Below, piece after piece: positions 1 to 6,685 of a DNA stretch of 9,462 nt. The translations under genes and the position numbers were made by a program. Source of the stretch: Planctomycetota bacterium (lineage in GTDB: Bacteria > Planctomycetota > Planctomycetia > Pirellulales > Pirellulaceae); contig JAPLNJ010000909.1 in assembly GCA_026692885.1 (NCBI GenBank), forward strand, positions 1 to 9,462, written 5' to 3'. Position 1 is the first letter of the stretch; each line of letters starts with the position of its first letter. Below the pieces are notes generated by a model that saw only the letters and a program-made list of their open reading frames with translations, was not told the DNA's origin and did not search any database.

Positions 1-234
1 GCCCCTTTGGGGCAACAACTTGTGGATCACGAGCAGGGGTGCCCCAGGGGCCACTCGGTCATCCTTGATTTCGTAATCGCTCCGCGAGGCAAACCAGAAT
101 GGAACAAAATCAGGCATTCGGGAAAACACCAATTCAACGCAAAATCAGACAAACTGAACACGCCAGGCCTGACCTGTCCGCCTTGATCTGAACGGTAACA
201 CGCCGGAGGCGTCGCCATGCCTGATTACGATCCA

Positions 235-336
235 CAGGAAATAGCTTACCCAACTCACTGTAGGATGGTCTTCCCAGACCGTCCCGATTGGCCCGGGAAG
301 GCCGACCTGCGGGCAAATCATTTCCTGCCGCTCGCC
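235..336 (+). repeat. Dispersed palindromic repeat, copy 1
   Basis: Positions 235-330 match 8540-8635 in the same orientation with 5 differences in 96 bases, counted by eye. Inside is a near-palindrome (GGATGGTCT, TCCC, AGACCGTCC). The outer arms CAGGAAATAGCTTACCC (235-251) and 311-330 are partly inverted copies of each other, so the transcript could fold into a long hairpin. The left arm is eroded here compared with copy 2. Open frames crossing it are chance translations of the repeat. Its function is unknown; it behaves like a planctomycete intergenic repeat. Confidence 0.85.
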
Positions 337-475
337 TTACGATCCGCAGGACGGCCCCTGGACGGAAGCCGAGTGGGAGCGATCCGCGAACCGCGGAGCC
401 GCGTCTCGTGGGACTGACGCTGGGCTGCGCCACCTAGCCTGCGGATGCCAAATGGCACTTCGGCGCCAAAACGGG

Positions 476-503
476 TTGCATTTCATTAACGGTTGTGTAT
501 CTT
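476..503 (+). promoter_or_regulatory. Possible sigma-70-like promoter before the three-gene unit
   Basis: TTGCAT (476-481) and TATCTT (498-503) are separated by 16 bases and lie about 55 bases before the start codon of the GlmU-like gene. Both hexamers deviate from consensus. The call rests on spacing and position only and is weak. Confidence 0.2.
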
Positions 504-559
504 GCTGATTCTGACTTTTGCCAGGCCAAGTCTGACTGCTGGAATGGGGAGCCTACCAG

Positions 560-1849
560 ATGCGATTGATTCTGCTGGACGTTGCGACCGAAACGCGGTC
601 GAATTTCTATCCCTTGACGCTCAGCCGGCCCATCTGGGACCTGCGCTGCGGCATGAGTTCGTTGGCCGACAAGCTGGTCGCCAAGGTCGGCGCCGGCGAG
701 GTGGCCGGTTTTCTGCCGCCGTATCTGGCCGACGTTTATCGGGAACAGTCGGCTTGGCCCGTGAACGACGTGACGCAACTGACCGGCGATGACCTGCTGC
801 TGGTCGACGCGCGGGTCAAGGCGCAGGCCTTCGACGTACCGCCTGTCGGGCCGAGTCAGGTGGCCTGGGCGGCCGACGGCCAATGCCTGTACGCCCGCAT
901 CGCGCGAGCAGACTTGGCCCGACTGGATACGTCTTCCCTGGAGACCCTGCTGGCGACCGCGCGCAACGTGCTGCCGCAGGTCACAACGGAAATCGCGACC
1001 TGGAACTACACCTGGGATCTCGTGCTGGCCAATCCCGCAGTCTTGGCCCAGGACTTCGTCGCGGCGGGGCGCCACGGCTGCGAAGGCACGCTCGAAGAAT
1101 CGGTGGCCATTCGCGGCAGCCGTGCGGACGTGTACGTCGCGCCGGGTGCCCGTGTGCATCCGCTGGTGGTGATCGATGCCGAGCACGGCCCGGTATACAT
1201 CGACGAAGGGGCGGAGATTCATCCGTTCACGCGGATCGAAGGCCCCTGCTACATCGGCAAGAAAAGCATCCTGCTGGGCGCCAAATGCCGGGAAGGGTCC
1301 TCGATCGGCCCCATGTGCCGTGTCGGTGGGGAGGTCGAGGAGTCCATCATCCACGGTTACTCCAACAAGTACCACGACGGGTTTCTCGGTCACGCGTACG
1401 TTGGCGAATGGGTCAACCTGGGCGCCCTGACGACGAACAGCGATCTGAAGAACGACTACAGCAATGTGACCATCACGCTGGACGGCAAGACGTGGATCGA
1501 CACGGGTTCGACCAAAGTGGGTTCGCTGATCGGCGATCACACCAAGACGTCGATCGGTACGCTGTTGAACACGGGGGCCTACGTCGGGGCCATGACGTTG
1601 CTCGCGGGCACCGGCAAACCCCTGCCCAAATTCATCCCGTCGTTTGCCTGGTTCTTGGAAGGGGTGGTAACCAAGGGTTTCGGGAAACGTAAATTGTACG
1701 AAACCGCCAAAATCGCGATGGGCCGGCGGAAACGCGTATGGACGCCCGCCCAGGAAGCGATGTGGGACGAGATCTTTCGCCTTACCGCGGGTCCGCGGAC
1801 GGAAGCCGTCGAAAAGGGACGCCGTACGCTCCGCAGTCAACATTCCTAG
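560..1849 (+). CDS. GlmU-like putative sugar nucleotidyltransferase/acyltransferase
   Basis: A 429-residue protein of the alternative GlmU-like family, usually annotated as UDP-N-acetylglucosamine diphosphorylase/glucosamine-1-phosphate N-acetyltransferase. The N-terminus carries the family signature FYPLTLSRPIWDLRCG (16-31), found in that form instead of the LxAGxGTRM loop of classical GlmU, which I do not see. Residues about 182-345 form a left-handed beta-helix of hexapeptide-type repeats (for example PVYIDEGAEIHPFTRI, YIGKKSILLGAKCREG), followed by the conserved stretch HGYSNKYHDGF...VNLGALTTNSDLKNDYS (265-301). The C-terminus (about 365-429) is basic and helical. The family is linked to nucleotide-sugar synthesis for the cell envelope in the cytoplasm, but uridyltransferase activity cannot be read from the sequence. 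The ATG at 560 follows GGGGAG (546-551) and begins directly with the conserved N-terminal strand. It is the first gene of a three-gene unit; its stop overlaps the ribosome binding site of the next gene. Confidence 0.85.
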   Translation: MRLILLDVATETRSNFYPLTLSRPIWDLRCGMSSLADKLVAKVGAGEVAGFLPPYLADVYREQSAWPVNDVTQLTGDDLLLVDARVKAQAFDVPPVGPSQVAWAADGQCLYARIARADLARLDTSSLETLLATARNVLPQVTTEIATWNYTWDLVLANPAVLAQDFVAAGRHGCEGTLEESVAIRGSRADVYVAPGARVHPLVVIDAEHGPVYIDEGAEIHPFTRIEGPCYIGKKSILLGAKCREGSSIGPMCRVGGEVEESIIHGYSNKYHDGFLGHAYVGEWVNLGALTTNSDLKNDYSNVTITLDGKTWIDTGSTKVGSLIGDHTKTSIGTLLNTGAYVGAMTLLAGTGKPLPKFIPSFAWFLEGVVTKGFGKRKLYETAKIAMGRRKRVWTPAQEAMWDEIFRLTAGPRTEAVEKGRRTLRSQHS

Positions 1850-1861
1850 GAGATCGAAAGC

Positions 1862-2116
1862 ATGGCCAGTGTTCTAGAGCGTGTCGTCGCAGTCGCCTCG
1901 CGAGTCCTCCAACTCGACCCGGCCCAGATCAAACCGGAGCATAGTTTTACCGCCGATTTGGGCGCCGAAAGCGTCCAGTCGATCGAGTTGGTCGCGATGT
2001 TCGAAGAGGAATTCGGCATCGAAATGGATGAAGATGCGGCGATGGCCGTGCAGACGGTCGGCACCGCGGCGGAGTTCATCGAGCAGGTCTGCAAACAACA
2101 GGGCGTCGTCGTCTAA
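1862..2116 (+). CDS. Acyl carrier protein
   Basis: An 84-residue acidic acyl carrier protein of normal family length. Ser37, within DLGAESVQSIEL (32-43), is the expected 4'-phosphopantetheine attachment site. Helix II continues as VAMFEEEFGIEMDED (44-58), the acidic surface that usually docks partner enzymes. The canonical DSL is replaced by ESV, a variant known among specialised carrier proteins and less usual for housekeeping AcpP. AGGAGA (1848-1853) overlaps the stop codon of the upstream gene and sits 8 bases before the ATG, which points to translational coupling. The gap to the next gene is 22 bp. No ketosynthase, malonyl transferase or phosphopantetheinyl transferase is in the window, so its partners are unknown. 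The pairing with a condensing enzyme downstream suggests a dedicated role. This is an inference. Confidence 0.93.
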   Translation: MASVLERVVAVASRVLQLDPAQIKPEHSFTADLGAESVQSIELVAMFEEEFGIEMDEDAAMAVQTVGTAAEFIEQVCKQQGVVV

Positions 2117-2123
2117 CCCGTAC

Positions 2124-2130
2124 AGGAGAA
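2124..2130 (+). promoter_or_regulatory. Ribosome binding site that sets the start of the condensing enzyme
   Basis: AGGAGAA lies 8 bases before the ATG at 2139. The reading frame is open far upstream, through the acyl carrier gene, so this site is what decides the start: it lies just after the carrier stop codon and precedes the first family-like residues. Confidence 0.8.
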
Positions 2131-2138
2131 GCCCCTTC

Positions 2139-3542
2139 ATGTCCGACCAAAAAGTGCGTCCAGAACACCCCCTCGTCGATACCACGGAACCCAACCTGCT
2201 CGAAGCCACCTTCGACTACAATCTGCCGCCGAAGATCCGCTTCGATGGTCCTTTGGTGGAGGACATCGACGGGCAGCGGGTGGAGTTTGACCCGAACTCG
2301 GTCAAGTCGCGGGACATCTTCATCACCGATACGACCTTCCGGGACGGTCAGCAGGCCCGGCCGCCCTACACGATCGACCAGATGGTGCACTTGTATGGGC
2401 TGTTGGCCAAGTTGGGCGGCCCGCACGGCGTGATTCGCCAAACCGAGTTCTTTCTGTACACCAAGAACGATCGAGAAACGCTCGACCGCTGCCGGGAGCT
2501 GGGCCACCGGTACCCCGAGTGCACGGGCTGGATCCGCGCGGTCAAAGGCGACTTCCGCCTGGTCAAAGAAGCCGGGCTGAAAGAAACGGGCATGCTGACC
2601 AGTTGCTCGGACTACCACATCTTCAACAAACTGAAATTCAAGAGCCGCCAAGCCTGCCTCGACTCCTACTGCGAAGTGGTCGATGCCGCGTTTGAGGCGG
2701 GTGTGCGGCCGCGTTGTCACCTGGAGGACGCCACGCGAGCCGACTGGGACGGGTTCGTCCTGCCGTTTGTCGATCGGCTGGTGCGGATGAGCGAGCAGGT
2801 GCCGGAGGAGTTGTCGGCCAAGGTTCGCATCTGCGACACGATGGGCTTCGGTTTGCACTACCCGGGCGTCGAACTGCCGCGCAGCGTGCCGAAGATGATC
2901 TACAAGTTGAACCAGGAGTGCGGCGTGCCCAGAGCGCGTCTGGAGTGGCACGTTCACAACGACTTCCACCGCGTGCTGGCCAACGGCGCGACGGCCTGGT
3001 TGTACGGCTGCGACGCGCTCAACGGCACGCTCTTCGGCTTCGGCGAACGCACCGGCAACCCGCCCGTGGAAGGCGCGCTCATCGAATACATCTCGCTCAA
3101 ACACGACCTCTGCGGCATCCGCACGGAAGTCATCACCGAGATCGCCGATTACATGCGTTCGATCGACTTCCCGATCCCCGATAACTATCCGTTTGTCGGG
3201 CGGCGATTCAACACGACCAGCGCCGGTATCCACGCGGGCGGCCTGCGTCAGGACGAGCGGATCTACAACATCTTCGACACGGCCCTGCTGTTGAATCGGC
3301 CGCCGCGAGTCGCCCTGACCGACAAGACCGGGGCCGACGGGATCGTGCACTGGATCAACGAGTTCTTCGGCCTCAAAGGCGACGAGCGGATCAATAAGAT
3401 CAAGTGCCACAAGGTCGCCCGGTGGGTCCTGGATCAATACGAGGTCCAGGGCCGTCTGACCTCGATCAGCGACGAGGAACTGGAAGTCAAGGTGCAGGAA
3501 CTGATGCCAGACTACTGGGAAAAGTACCGGCCCGGGCGCTGA
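2139..3542 (+). CDS. HMGL-like (isopropylmalate/homocitrate/Re-citrate synthase group) condensing enzyme
   Basis: A 467-residue TIM-barrel enzyme of the HMG-CoA lyase-like superfamily, which condenses an acyl thioester (typically acetyl-CoA) with a 2-oxo acid. Visible motifs are DTTFRDGQQ (64-72, metal-binding Asp and catalytic Arg), HLEDATR (194-200), CDTMGFGLHYPG (232-243), the HVHND metal site (271-275) and GFGERTGN (300-307). HAGG (365-368) stands where many relatives have HxDG. The barrel spans about 58-340 and a short C-terminal helical region follows. There is no room for the full LeuA-type leucine-binding regulatory domain, so leucine feedback is unlikely. The long N-terminus and the AGIHAGG...DERIYNIFDT segment remind me most of Re-citrate synthase-like proteins, but this is from memory; homocitrate synthase or another 2-alkylmalate synthase remains possible. 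Proteins of this kind are sometimes mislabelled histone-lysine N-methyltransferase. It is the last gene of the unit, 22 bp after the acyl carrier gene. Confidence 0.88.
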   Translation: MSDQKVRPEHPLVDTTEPNLLEATFDYNLPPKIRFDGPLVEDIDGQRVEFDPNSVKSRDIFITDTTFRDGQQARPPYTIDQMVHLYGLLAKLGGPHGVIRQTEFFLYTKNDRETLDRCRELGHRYPECTGWIRAVKGDFRLVKEAGLKETGMLTSCSDYHIFNKLKFKSRQACLDSYCEVVDAAFEAGVRPRCHLEDATRADWDGFVLPFVDRLVRMSEQVPEELSAKVRICDTMGFGLHYPGVELPRSVPKMIYKLNQECGVPRARLEWHVHNDFHRVLANGATAWLYGCDALNGTLFGFGERTGNPPVEGALIEYISLKHDLCGIRTEVITEIADYMRSIDFPIPDNYPFVGRRFNTTSAGIHAGGLRQDERIYNIFDTALLLNRPPRVALTDKTGADGIVHWINEFFGLKGDERINKIKCHKVARWVLDQYEVQGRLTSISDEELEVKVQELMPDYWEKYRPGR

Positions 3543-3558
3543 GGCGAATGATTCGTCG

Positions 3559-3594
3559 TGTGCCGGCCGTGAGCACTTAGGACCGGCACATTTT
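3559..3594 (+). terminator. Probable rho-independent terminator of the three-gene unit
   Basis: TGTGCCGG (3559-3566) pairs perfectly with CCGGCACA (3583-3590) and is followed at once by TTTT. It lies 17 bases after the stop of the condensing-enzyme gene. The loop is 16 bases and the T-run is short, so termination strength is uncertain. Confidence 0.6.
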
Positions 3595-3598
3595 CAAA

Positions 3599-3651
3599 GT
3601 GGTCATCACGCTCCGCGGTGATGACATGTCGTCACGGTGCAGCGTGACGAC
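3599..3651. repeat. Tandem pair of related hairpins
   Basis: GTCATCAC (3602-3609) pairs with GTGATGAC (3618-3625), and two bases later GTCGTCAC (3628-3635) pairs with GTGACGAC (3644-3651). Both stems are 8 bp and perfect. The second hairpin is a diverged copy of the first. The leading 17-mer GTGGTCATCACGCTCCG (3599-3615) recurs exactly at 9165-9181 inside another palindrome, so this is a dispersed repeat module. Between 3652 and 3738 I see nothing recognisable. Confidence 0.75.
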
Positions 3652-3738
3652 TACTTGGGTCCAACTACGATACTTCCGACAACTATTGATGCGCCGGTCC
3701 TTAGCATGACCAACCCGACGACTCACCCAGCAAAGTCG

Positions 3739-4034
3739 GCGTTGATCGTAACACTGCGAAATACCATCACTGCTTAGCTGGTCCCGTCCGAGAAGCTCCC
3801 GACGTAAATCGGTGAGAGCAGTCCCGCCAACTCCTAACACCGCGGCGCCTCACCGAGTTCTCCCGACTCGTCGGCATGCCGCCGCCTCCGGCGGCGGGCA
3901 GCCGACGAGTCGGGCCGGTCGGATAGGTGGCTCCGGGTTAGGCACAGGGCGGGAACACTCCCACCGACTTACGTCGGGAGCTTCTCGCAGGCGATCACGA
4001 CACTGCTTGCATTTCGCGGTGTTATGATCAAGGC
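3739..4034. repeat. Large palindromic element, copy A
   Basis: The whole 296-bp segment is an imperfect palindrome. Its ends (GCGTTGATCGTAACA... and ...TGTTATGATCAAGGC) are inverted copies. Inner arms GAGAAGCTCCCGACGTAA (3790-3807) and 3969-3986 are inverted with one mismatch. The centre is a nested palindrome (CCGACTCGTCGGC, GCCGCC...GGCGGC, GCCGACGAGTCGG, about 3863-3913). Positions 3739-3875 match the reverse complement of 6758-6893 with 8 differences, and 3929-3987 match the reverse complement of 6686-6744 with one. It carries no credible gene and ends 91 bp beyond the stop codon of the minus-strand synthetase; that gap shows nothing notable. Confidence 0.85.
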
Positions 4035-4125
4035 CCGCGCGCGGTATCCCTCGGAACCGTTCCTTGTCTCAGGTACGATCAATCGGACCATCAACGCTAC
4101 GCTTGCTGGACCCTACTTGAACTCT

Positions 4126-6264
4126 TCACGGCTGGCGGAGCATTACCCGGCTGTCAGCCACCGAGCAACCTTCGCCTTGGGCGTGGACGATCAACGGATT
4201 GATGTCCAACTCCGAGATTTCCGGATGATTACAGACCAGCGAGGACAAACGGAGCAGGGTGTCGACGATCGCATTGATGTCCGAGGGGGGATTACCGCGG
4301 AAACCGTCCAAGACCTTGAAGGAGCGGATCTGGCGGACCATGCGTTCGGCCGAGATTTGCCACATCGGCGCCAGCCGGAAGGAGACGTCCTTGAGCACCT
4401 CGACCAGCGTGCCGCCCAAGCCGAACATCATCAGCGGACCGAACCGCGCATCACGGCTGGCCCCCAGAATTACTTCCACGCCTTTGCGGGCCATTTCCTC
4501 GATCAGAATGCCCTGAATCTCGGCTCCGGGGACGGCCTTGGCGACGTTCTGATGAATTTTGTTGTACGCCGCCCGGGCTTCGTCCGCACCGTGAATGTTC
4601 AGCAGGACCCCGCCCGCATCGTACTTGTGGACCACGTCGGCCGACATCACCTTCATCACCACCGGCGTGCCGAACGAGACGGCCGTTTTCGCCGCGTCAT
4701 CGGCGCTGTGGACGATCTCGCTGCGCAACAGGGGCAGCCGGTAACATTCCAGCAGCGGCCGGCACTCGGCTTGCGTCAGATAACGCTTCTCGTGGCCGTC
4801 CAATGCTGCAGCGATGAGGCCTTGGGCTCGGTCGACATCCAGGTCGTTGAAGACGGTGATTTCACGGCGGGGAATTTCCTGTAGGGCGACCAGCCGTTCC
4901 GCAGCAGCCAAGCTGCGCACGGCGTCTTCGGGGAAGGCGTAGTTCGGAATCCCTGCCTTCCGCAGAATCGCCACGCCGGGGGCCACGTCCTTGGCACCCA
5001 TGAACGCGCACACCACGGGTTTGTCGATGCCCTTCACGGCCTCCGGCACAACGGCCGCCGTCTCCTCGACGTCGGTCATCGATTGCGGCGTGAGGATCAC
5101 CATGCCCATGTCGACGTTTTCATCTTCCAGCACGGTGCGAACCGCCGAACGGTAGCGGTCGGCCCGGGCATCTCCGATCACGTCGATCGGATTGTGGAGC
5201 GACGCGGTCGCGTGCAGCGAGCCCTTGAGCTTTTCGCGGGTCGCCGGGCTGAGTTCGGCCAACTGCAGTCCAAAGCGGACCGCCGCATCGGTGGCCATAA
5301 TGCCGGGGCCCCCGGCGTTGGTGACGATTGCCACGCGATTGCCACGCGGCAGCGGCTGCGTGCAGTACAGCGCCGCCGAGTCAAACAATTCCGCGATCGT
5401 GTCCACCCGTTGCACGCCGCTCTGGATCAATAGCGCATCGTAGACCGAGTCGGAGCCAGCCAGCGAACCGGTATGGCTGCTGACCGCCTTGGCGCCCTCC
5501 GGCGTCCGGCCCGATTTGAGGCAGAGCATCGGTTTGTGCGTCTCCCAGAAGATCTTTCGCACCGTCTCGATAAAGCGGCGGCCGTCGGAGATGTCTTCCA
5601 GATACATGGCGATGACGTGGCTCTTGGGGTCATTGGCCAAGTATTCCAACAGGTCGATTTCATTGACGTCGGCTTTGTTGCCGAAGCTGATGAATTTACT
5701 GAACCCCATGTGCCGTTCTTCGGCATAGTCCAGCACCGAGGTACACAGCGCACCGCTTTGCGACAGGAAAGCCAAGTTGCCGGGCGCCGGCATCTTGCGG
5801 CCAAAGGCCGCGTTCATGCGGACGTTGGGGTCCGTGTTGATCACCCCCAGACAGTTGGGGCCGATCAAGGGAATACCGGCCGCTTGGACCTGCTCGCGGA
5901 GTTGGCTTTCGAGTTCCACGCCCTTGCCTCCGACCTCCTTGAACCCGGCGGAGATCACGACCATCGCCTTCACCTGCTTTTCGATCGCCTGGGCGACCAC
6001 GTCCAGAATGCCGGCGGACGGCACGATCACGACGGCCAAATCGACCGGCCCGGGCACAACCTTCAGCGACGAGTAGCAGTGCACGCCGACAATGTTGCTG
6101 GCTTTGGGGTTGACCGGGTAGACCGAACCATTGAACTCGTTGAACAGCAGATTGCGGAAAATGTCGTTGCCCACCGTGCCCTGCCGCGTGGATGCACCGA
6201 CGACAGCAATGGAGGACGGTTGGAAGATGGCGTCAAGTTTGGAAGCGGGTACCTTGTCGGACAT
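4126..6264 (-). CDS. ADP-forming acyl-CoA (acetate-CoA) synthetase, fused alpha-beta
   Basis: A 712-residue cytoplasmic acyl-CoA synthetase (NDP-forming), which interconverts acid, CoA and ATP with acyl-CoA, ADP and phosphate. Residues about 8-140 form the CoA-binding Rossmann domain (IAVVGASTRQGTVGND). About 145-300 is the flavodoxin-like ligase domain with SQSGAL (168-173) and the expected phospho-histidine His264 in SSHTGSLAGSD. A third ligase domain with VTNAGGPG (314-321) follows. About 485-712 is the ATP-grasp beta part with PVVMKVMSADVVHKYDAGGV (534-553), FGPLMMFGLGGTLVEVLKD (608-626) and ELDINPLIV (685-693). All key regions look intact and the length is normal for the single-chain form. 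Substrate cannot be read from the sequence; acetate is the usual default, and some relatives use aryl or branched acids or are protein acetyltransferase fusions, whose GNAT domain is absent here. The start at 6264 has a good binding site; the frame stays open to 6417 but that extension is not family-like. Confidence 0.93.
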   Translation of the reverse strand: MSDKVPASKLDAIFQPSSIAVVGASTRQGTVGNDIFRNLLFNEFNGSVYPVNPKASNIVGVHCYSSLKVVPGPVDLAVVIVPSAGILDVVAQAIEKQVKAMVVISAGFKEVGGKGVELESQLREQVQAAGIPLIGPNCLGVINTDPNVRMNAAFGRKMPAPGNLAFLSQSGALCTSVLDYAEERHMGFSKFISFGNKADVNEIDLLEYLANDPKSHVIAMYLEDISDGRRFIETVRKIFWETHKPMLCLKSGRTPEGAKAVSSHTGSLAGSDSVYDALLIQSGVQRVDTIAELFDSAALYCTQPLPRGNRVAIVTNAGGPGIMATDAAVRFGLQLAELSPATREKLKGSLHATASLHNPIDVIGDARADRYRSAVRTVLEDENVDMGMVILTPQSMTDVEETAAVVPEAVKGIDKPVVCAFMGAKDVAPGVAILRKAGIPNYAFPEDAVRSLAAAERLVALQEIPRREITVFNDLDVDRAQGLIAAALDGHEKRYLTQAECRPLLECYRLPLLRSEIVHSADDAAKTAVSFGTPVVMKVMSADVVHKYDAGGVLLNIHGADEARAAYNKIHQNVAKAVPGAEIQGILIEEMARKGVEVILGASRDARFGPLMMFGLGGTLVEVLKDVSFRLAPMWQISAERMVRQIRSFKVLDGFRGNPPSDINAIVDTLLRLSSLVCNHPEISELDINPLIVHAQGEGCSVADSRVMLRQP

Positions 6265-6269
6265 GGGAA

Positions 6270-6275
6270 CTCCTT
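6270..6275 (-). promoter_or_regulatory. Ribosome binding site of the acyl-CoA synthetase
   Basis: On the minus strand, AAGGAG lies 5 bases before the ATG at 6264. It supports the 712-residue product over the 51-residue longer alternative. Confidence 0.8.
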
Positions 6276-6654
6276 CTCGGTTGTAGGGTGGAAACGTATC
6301 AGTGGCCACGACCGGGTCAGCCGGCGCGGCTAATTGCGCGAGCACCGCTCGCCGAAGCGACAGGCGAGGTTCCTCCAACGAGAACACCTCGGACGGCTTC
6401 CAGGAGCAAATCCTCATCGCAGGGAGAGAGGTCAGTTGGGCATCGGCTCGCCCCTTGCGTCGGGCAGCGGGCAGGGCCGTTGCCGACAGGTGGGACTTGG
6501 GATTGGCACTGCGGAGCCAATGGAATAGCCGAACAAAAGGACATCAGTATAGCGTTGTCAATCGCGTAGGGAAAGCCGCCATCCTCGGTGCCGCTCGCCT
6601 TAAATATCCGGCCGATTCCCGAATGGGCGCAACCGGTCGGTTATCCGAATGTAG

Positions 6655-6674
6655 CTGAATTCGCCAGAATTCAG
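6655..6674. promoter_or_regulatory. Perfect 8-bp inverted repeat, possible operator
   Basis: CTGAATTC and GAATTCAG are perfect inverted copies separated by GCCA. It lies between the divergently oriented synthetase and oxidoreductase genes, just outside repeat B. The size and symmetry fit a dimeric regulator site, but no regulator gene is in the window and chance or repeat debris is possible. Confidence 0.3.
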
Positions 6675-6685
6675 GTCCTCGCCCC

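Larger units (their letters stand above)
1..559. other. Upstream intergenic region without a supported gene
   Basis: No convincing gene was found on either strand. Open frames here are short, overlap repeats and resemble no known family. The first 13 bases form a perfect small palindrome (GCCCC, AAA/TTT centre, GGGGC); the same 13-mer recurs at 8732-8744. A 17-base segment at 150-166 (CAAACTGAACACGCCAG) recurs inverted at 8504-8520, so both flanks of the window share repeat modules. The region also holds the dispersed repeat at 235-336, a possible protein-coding scrap at about 338-400 and the upstream sequence of the three-gene unit. Confidence 0.6.
6265..6685. other. Divergent intergenic region, no supported gene
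   Basis: This 421-bp stretch lies upstream of the minus-strand synthetase and holds no supported gene. Short open frames are present on both strands but resemble nothing known. No clear sigma-70 promoter with correct spacing was found: a TTGACA and a TATACT on the minus strand (6556-6561 and 6546-6551) are only 4 bases apart. The one notable structure is the palindrome at 6655-6674. Confidence 0.6.

Noticed and set aside
434..1843. Long open frame on the minus strand opposite the GlmU-like gene
   Set aside because: It is antisense to a gene with clear family motifs. Its product is rich in Arg, His, Gln and Asp, as expected from the complement of GC-rich codons, and shows no domain.
1881..2138. 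N-terminal extension of the condensing enzyme into the carrier-protein gene
   Set aside because: The extension is a Ser/Arg-rich out-of-frame reading of the carrier gene. The start at 2139 has a strong binding site and family-like sequence.
2076..3437. Long open frame on the minus strand opposite the condensing enzyme
   Set aside because: It is a compositional shadow; the plus-strand product carries all the catalytic motifs.
4024..6333. Two plus-strand open frames of 286 codons each opposite the acyl-CoA synthetase
   Set aside because: Both are antisense shadows of one intact family protein and have biased, domain-free composition.
6265..6417. Longer start of the acyl-CoA synthetase at 6417
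   Set aside because: The extra 51 residues are unlike the family, and AAGGAG sits 5 bases before the ATG at 6264.
6546..6561. TTGACA and TATACT on the minus strand upstream of the synthetase
   Set aside because: Only 4 bases separate the two hexamers, so they cannot act as one sigma-70 promoter.
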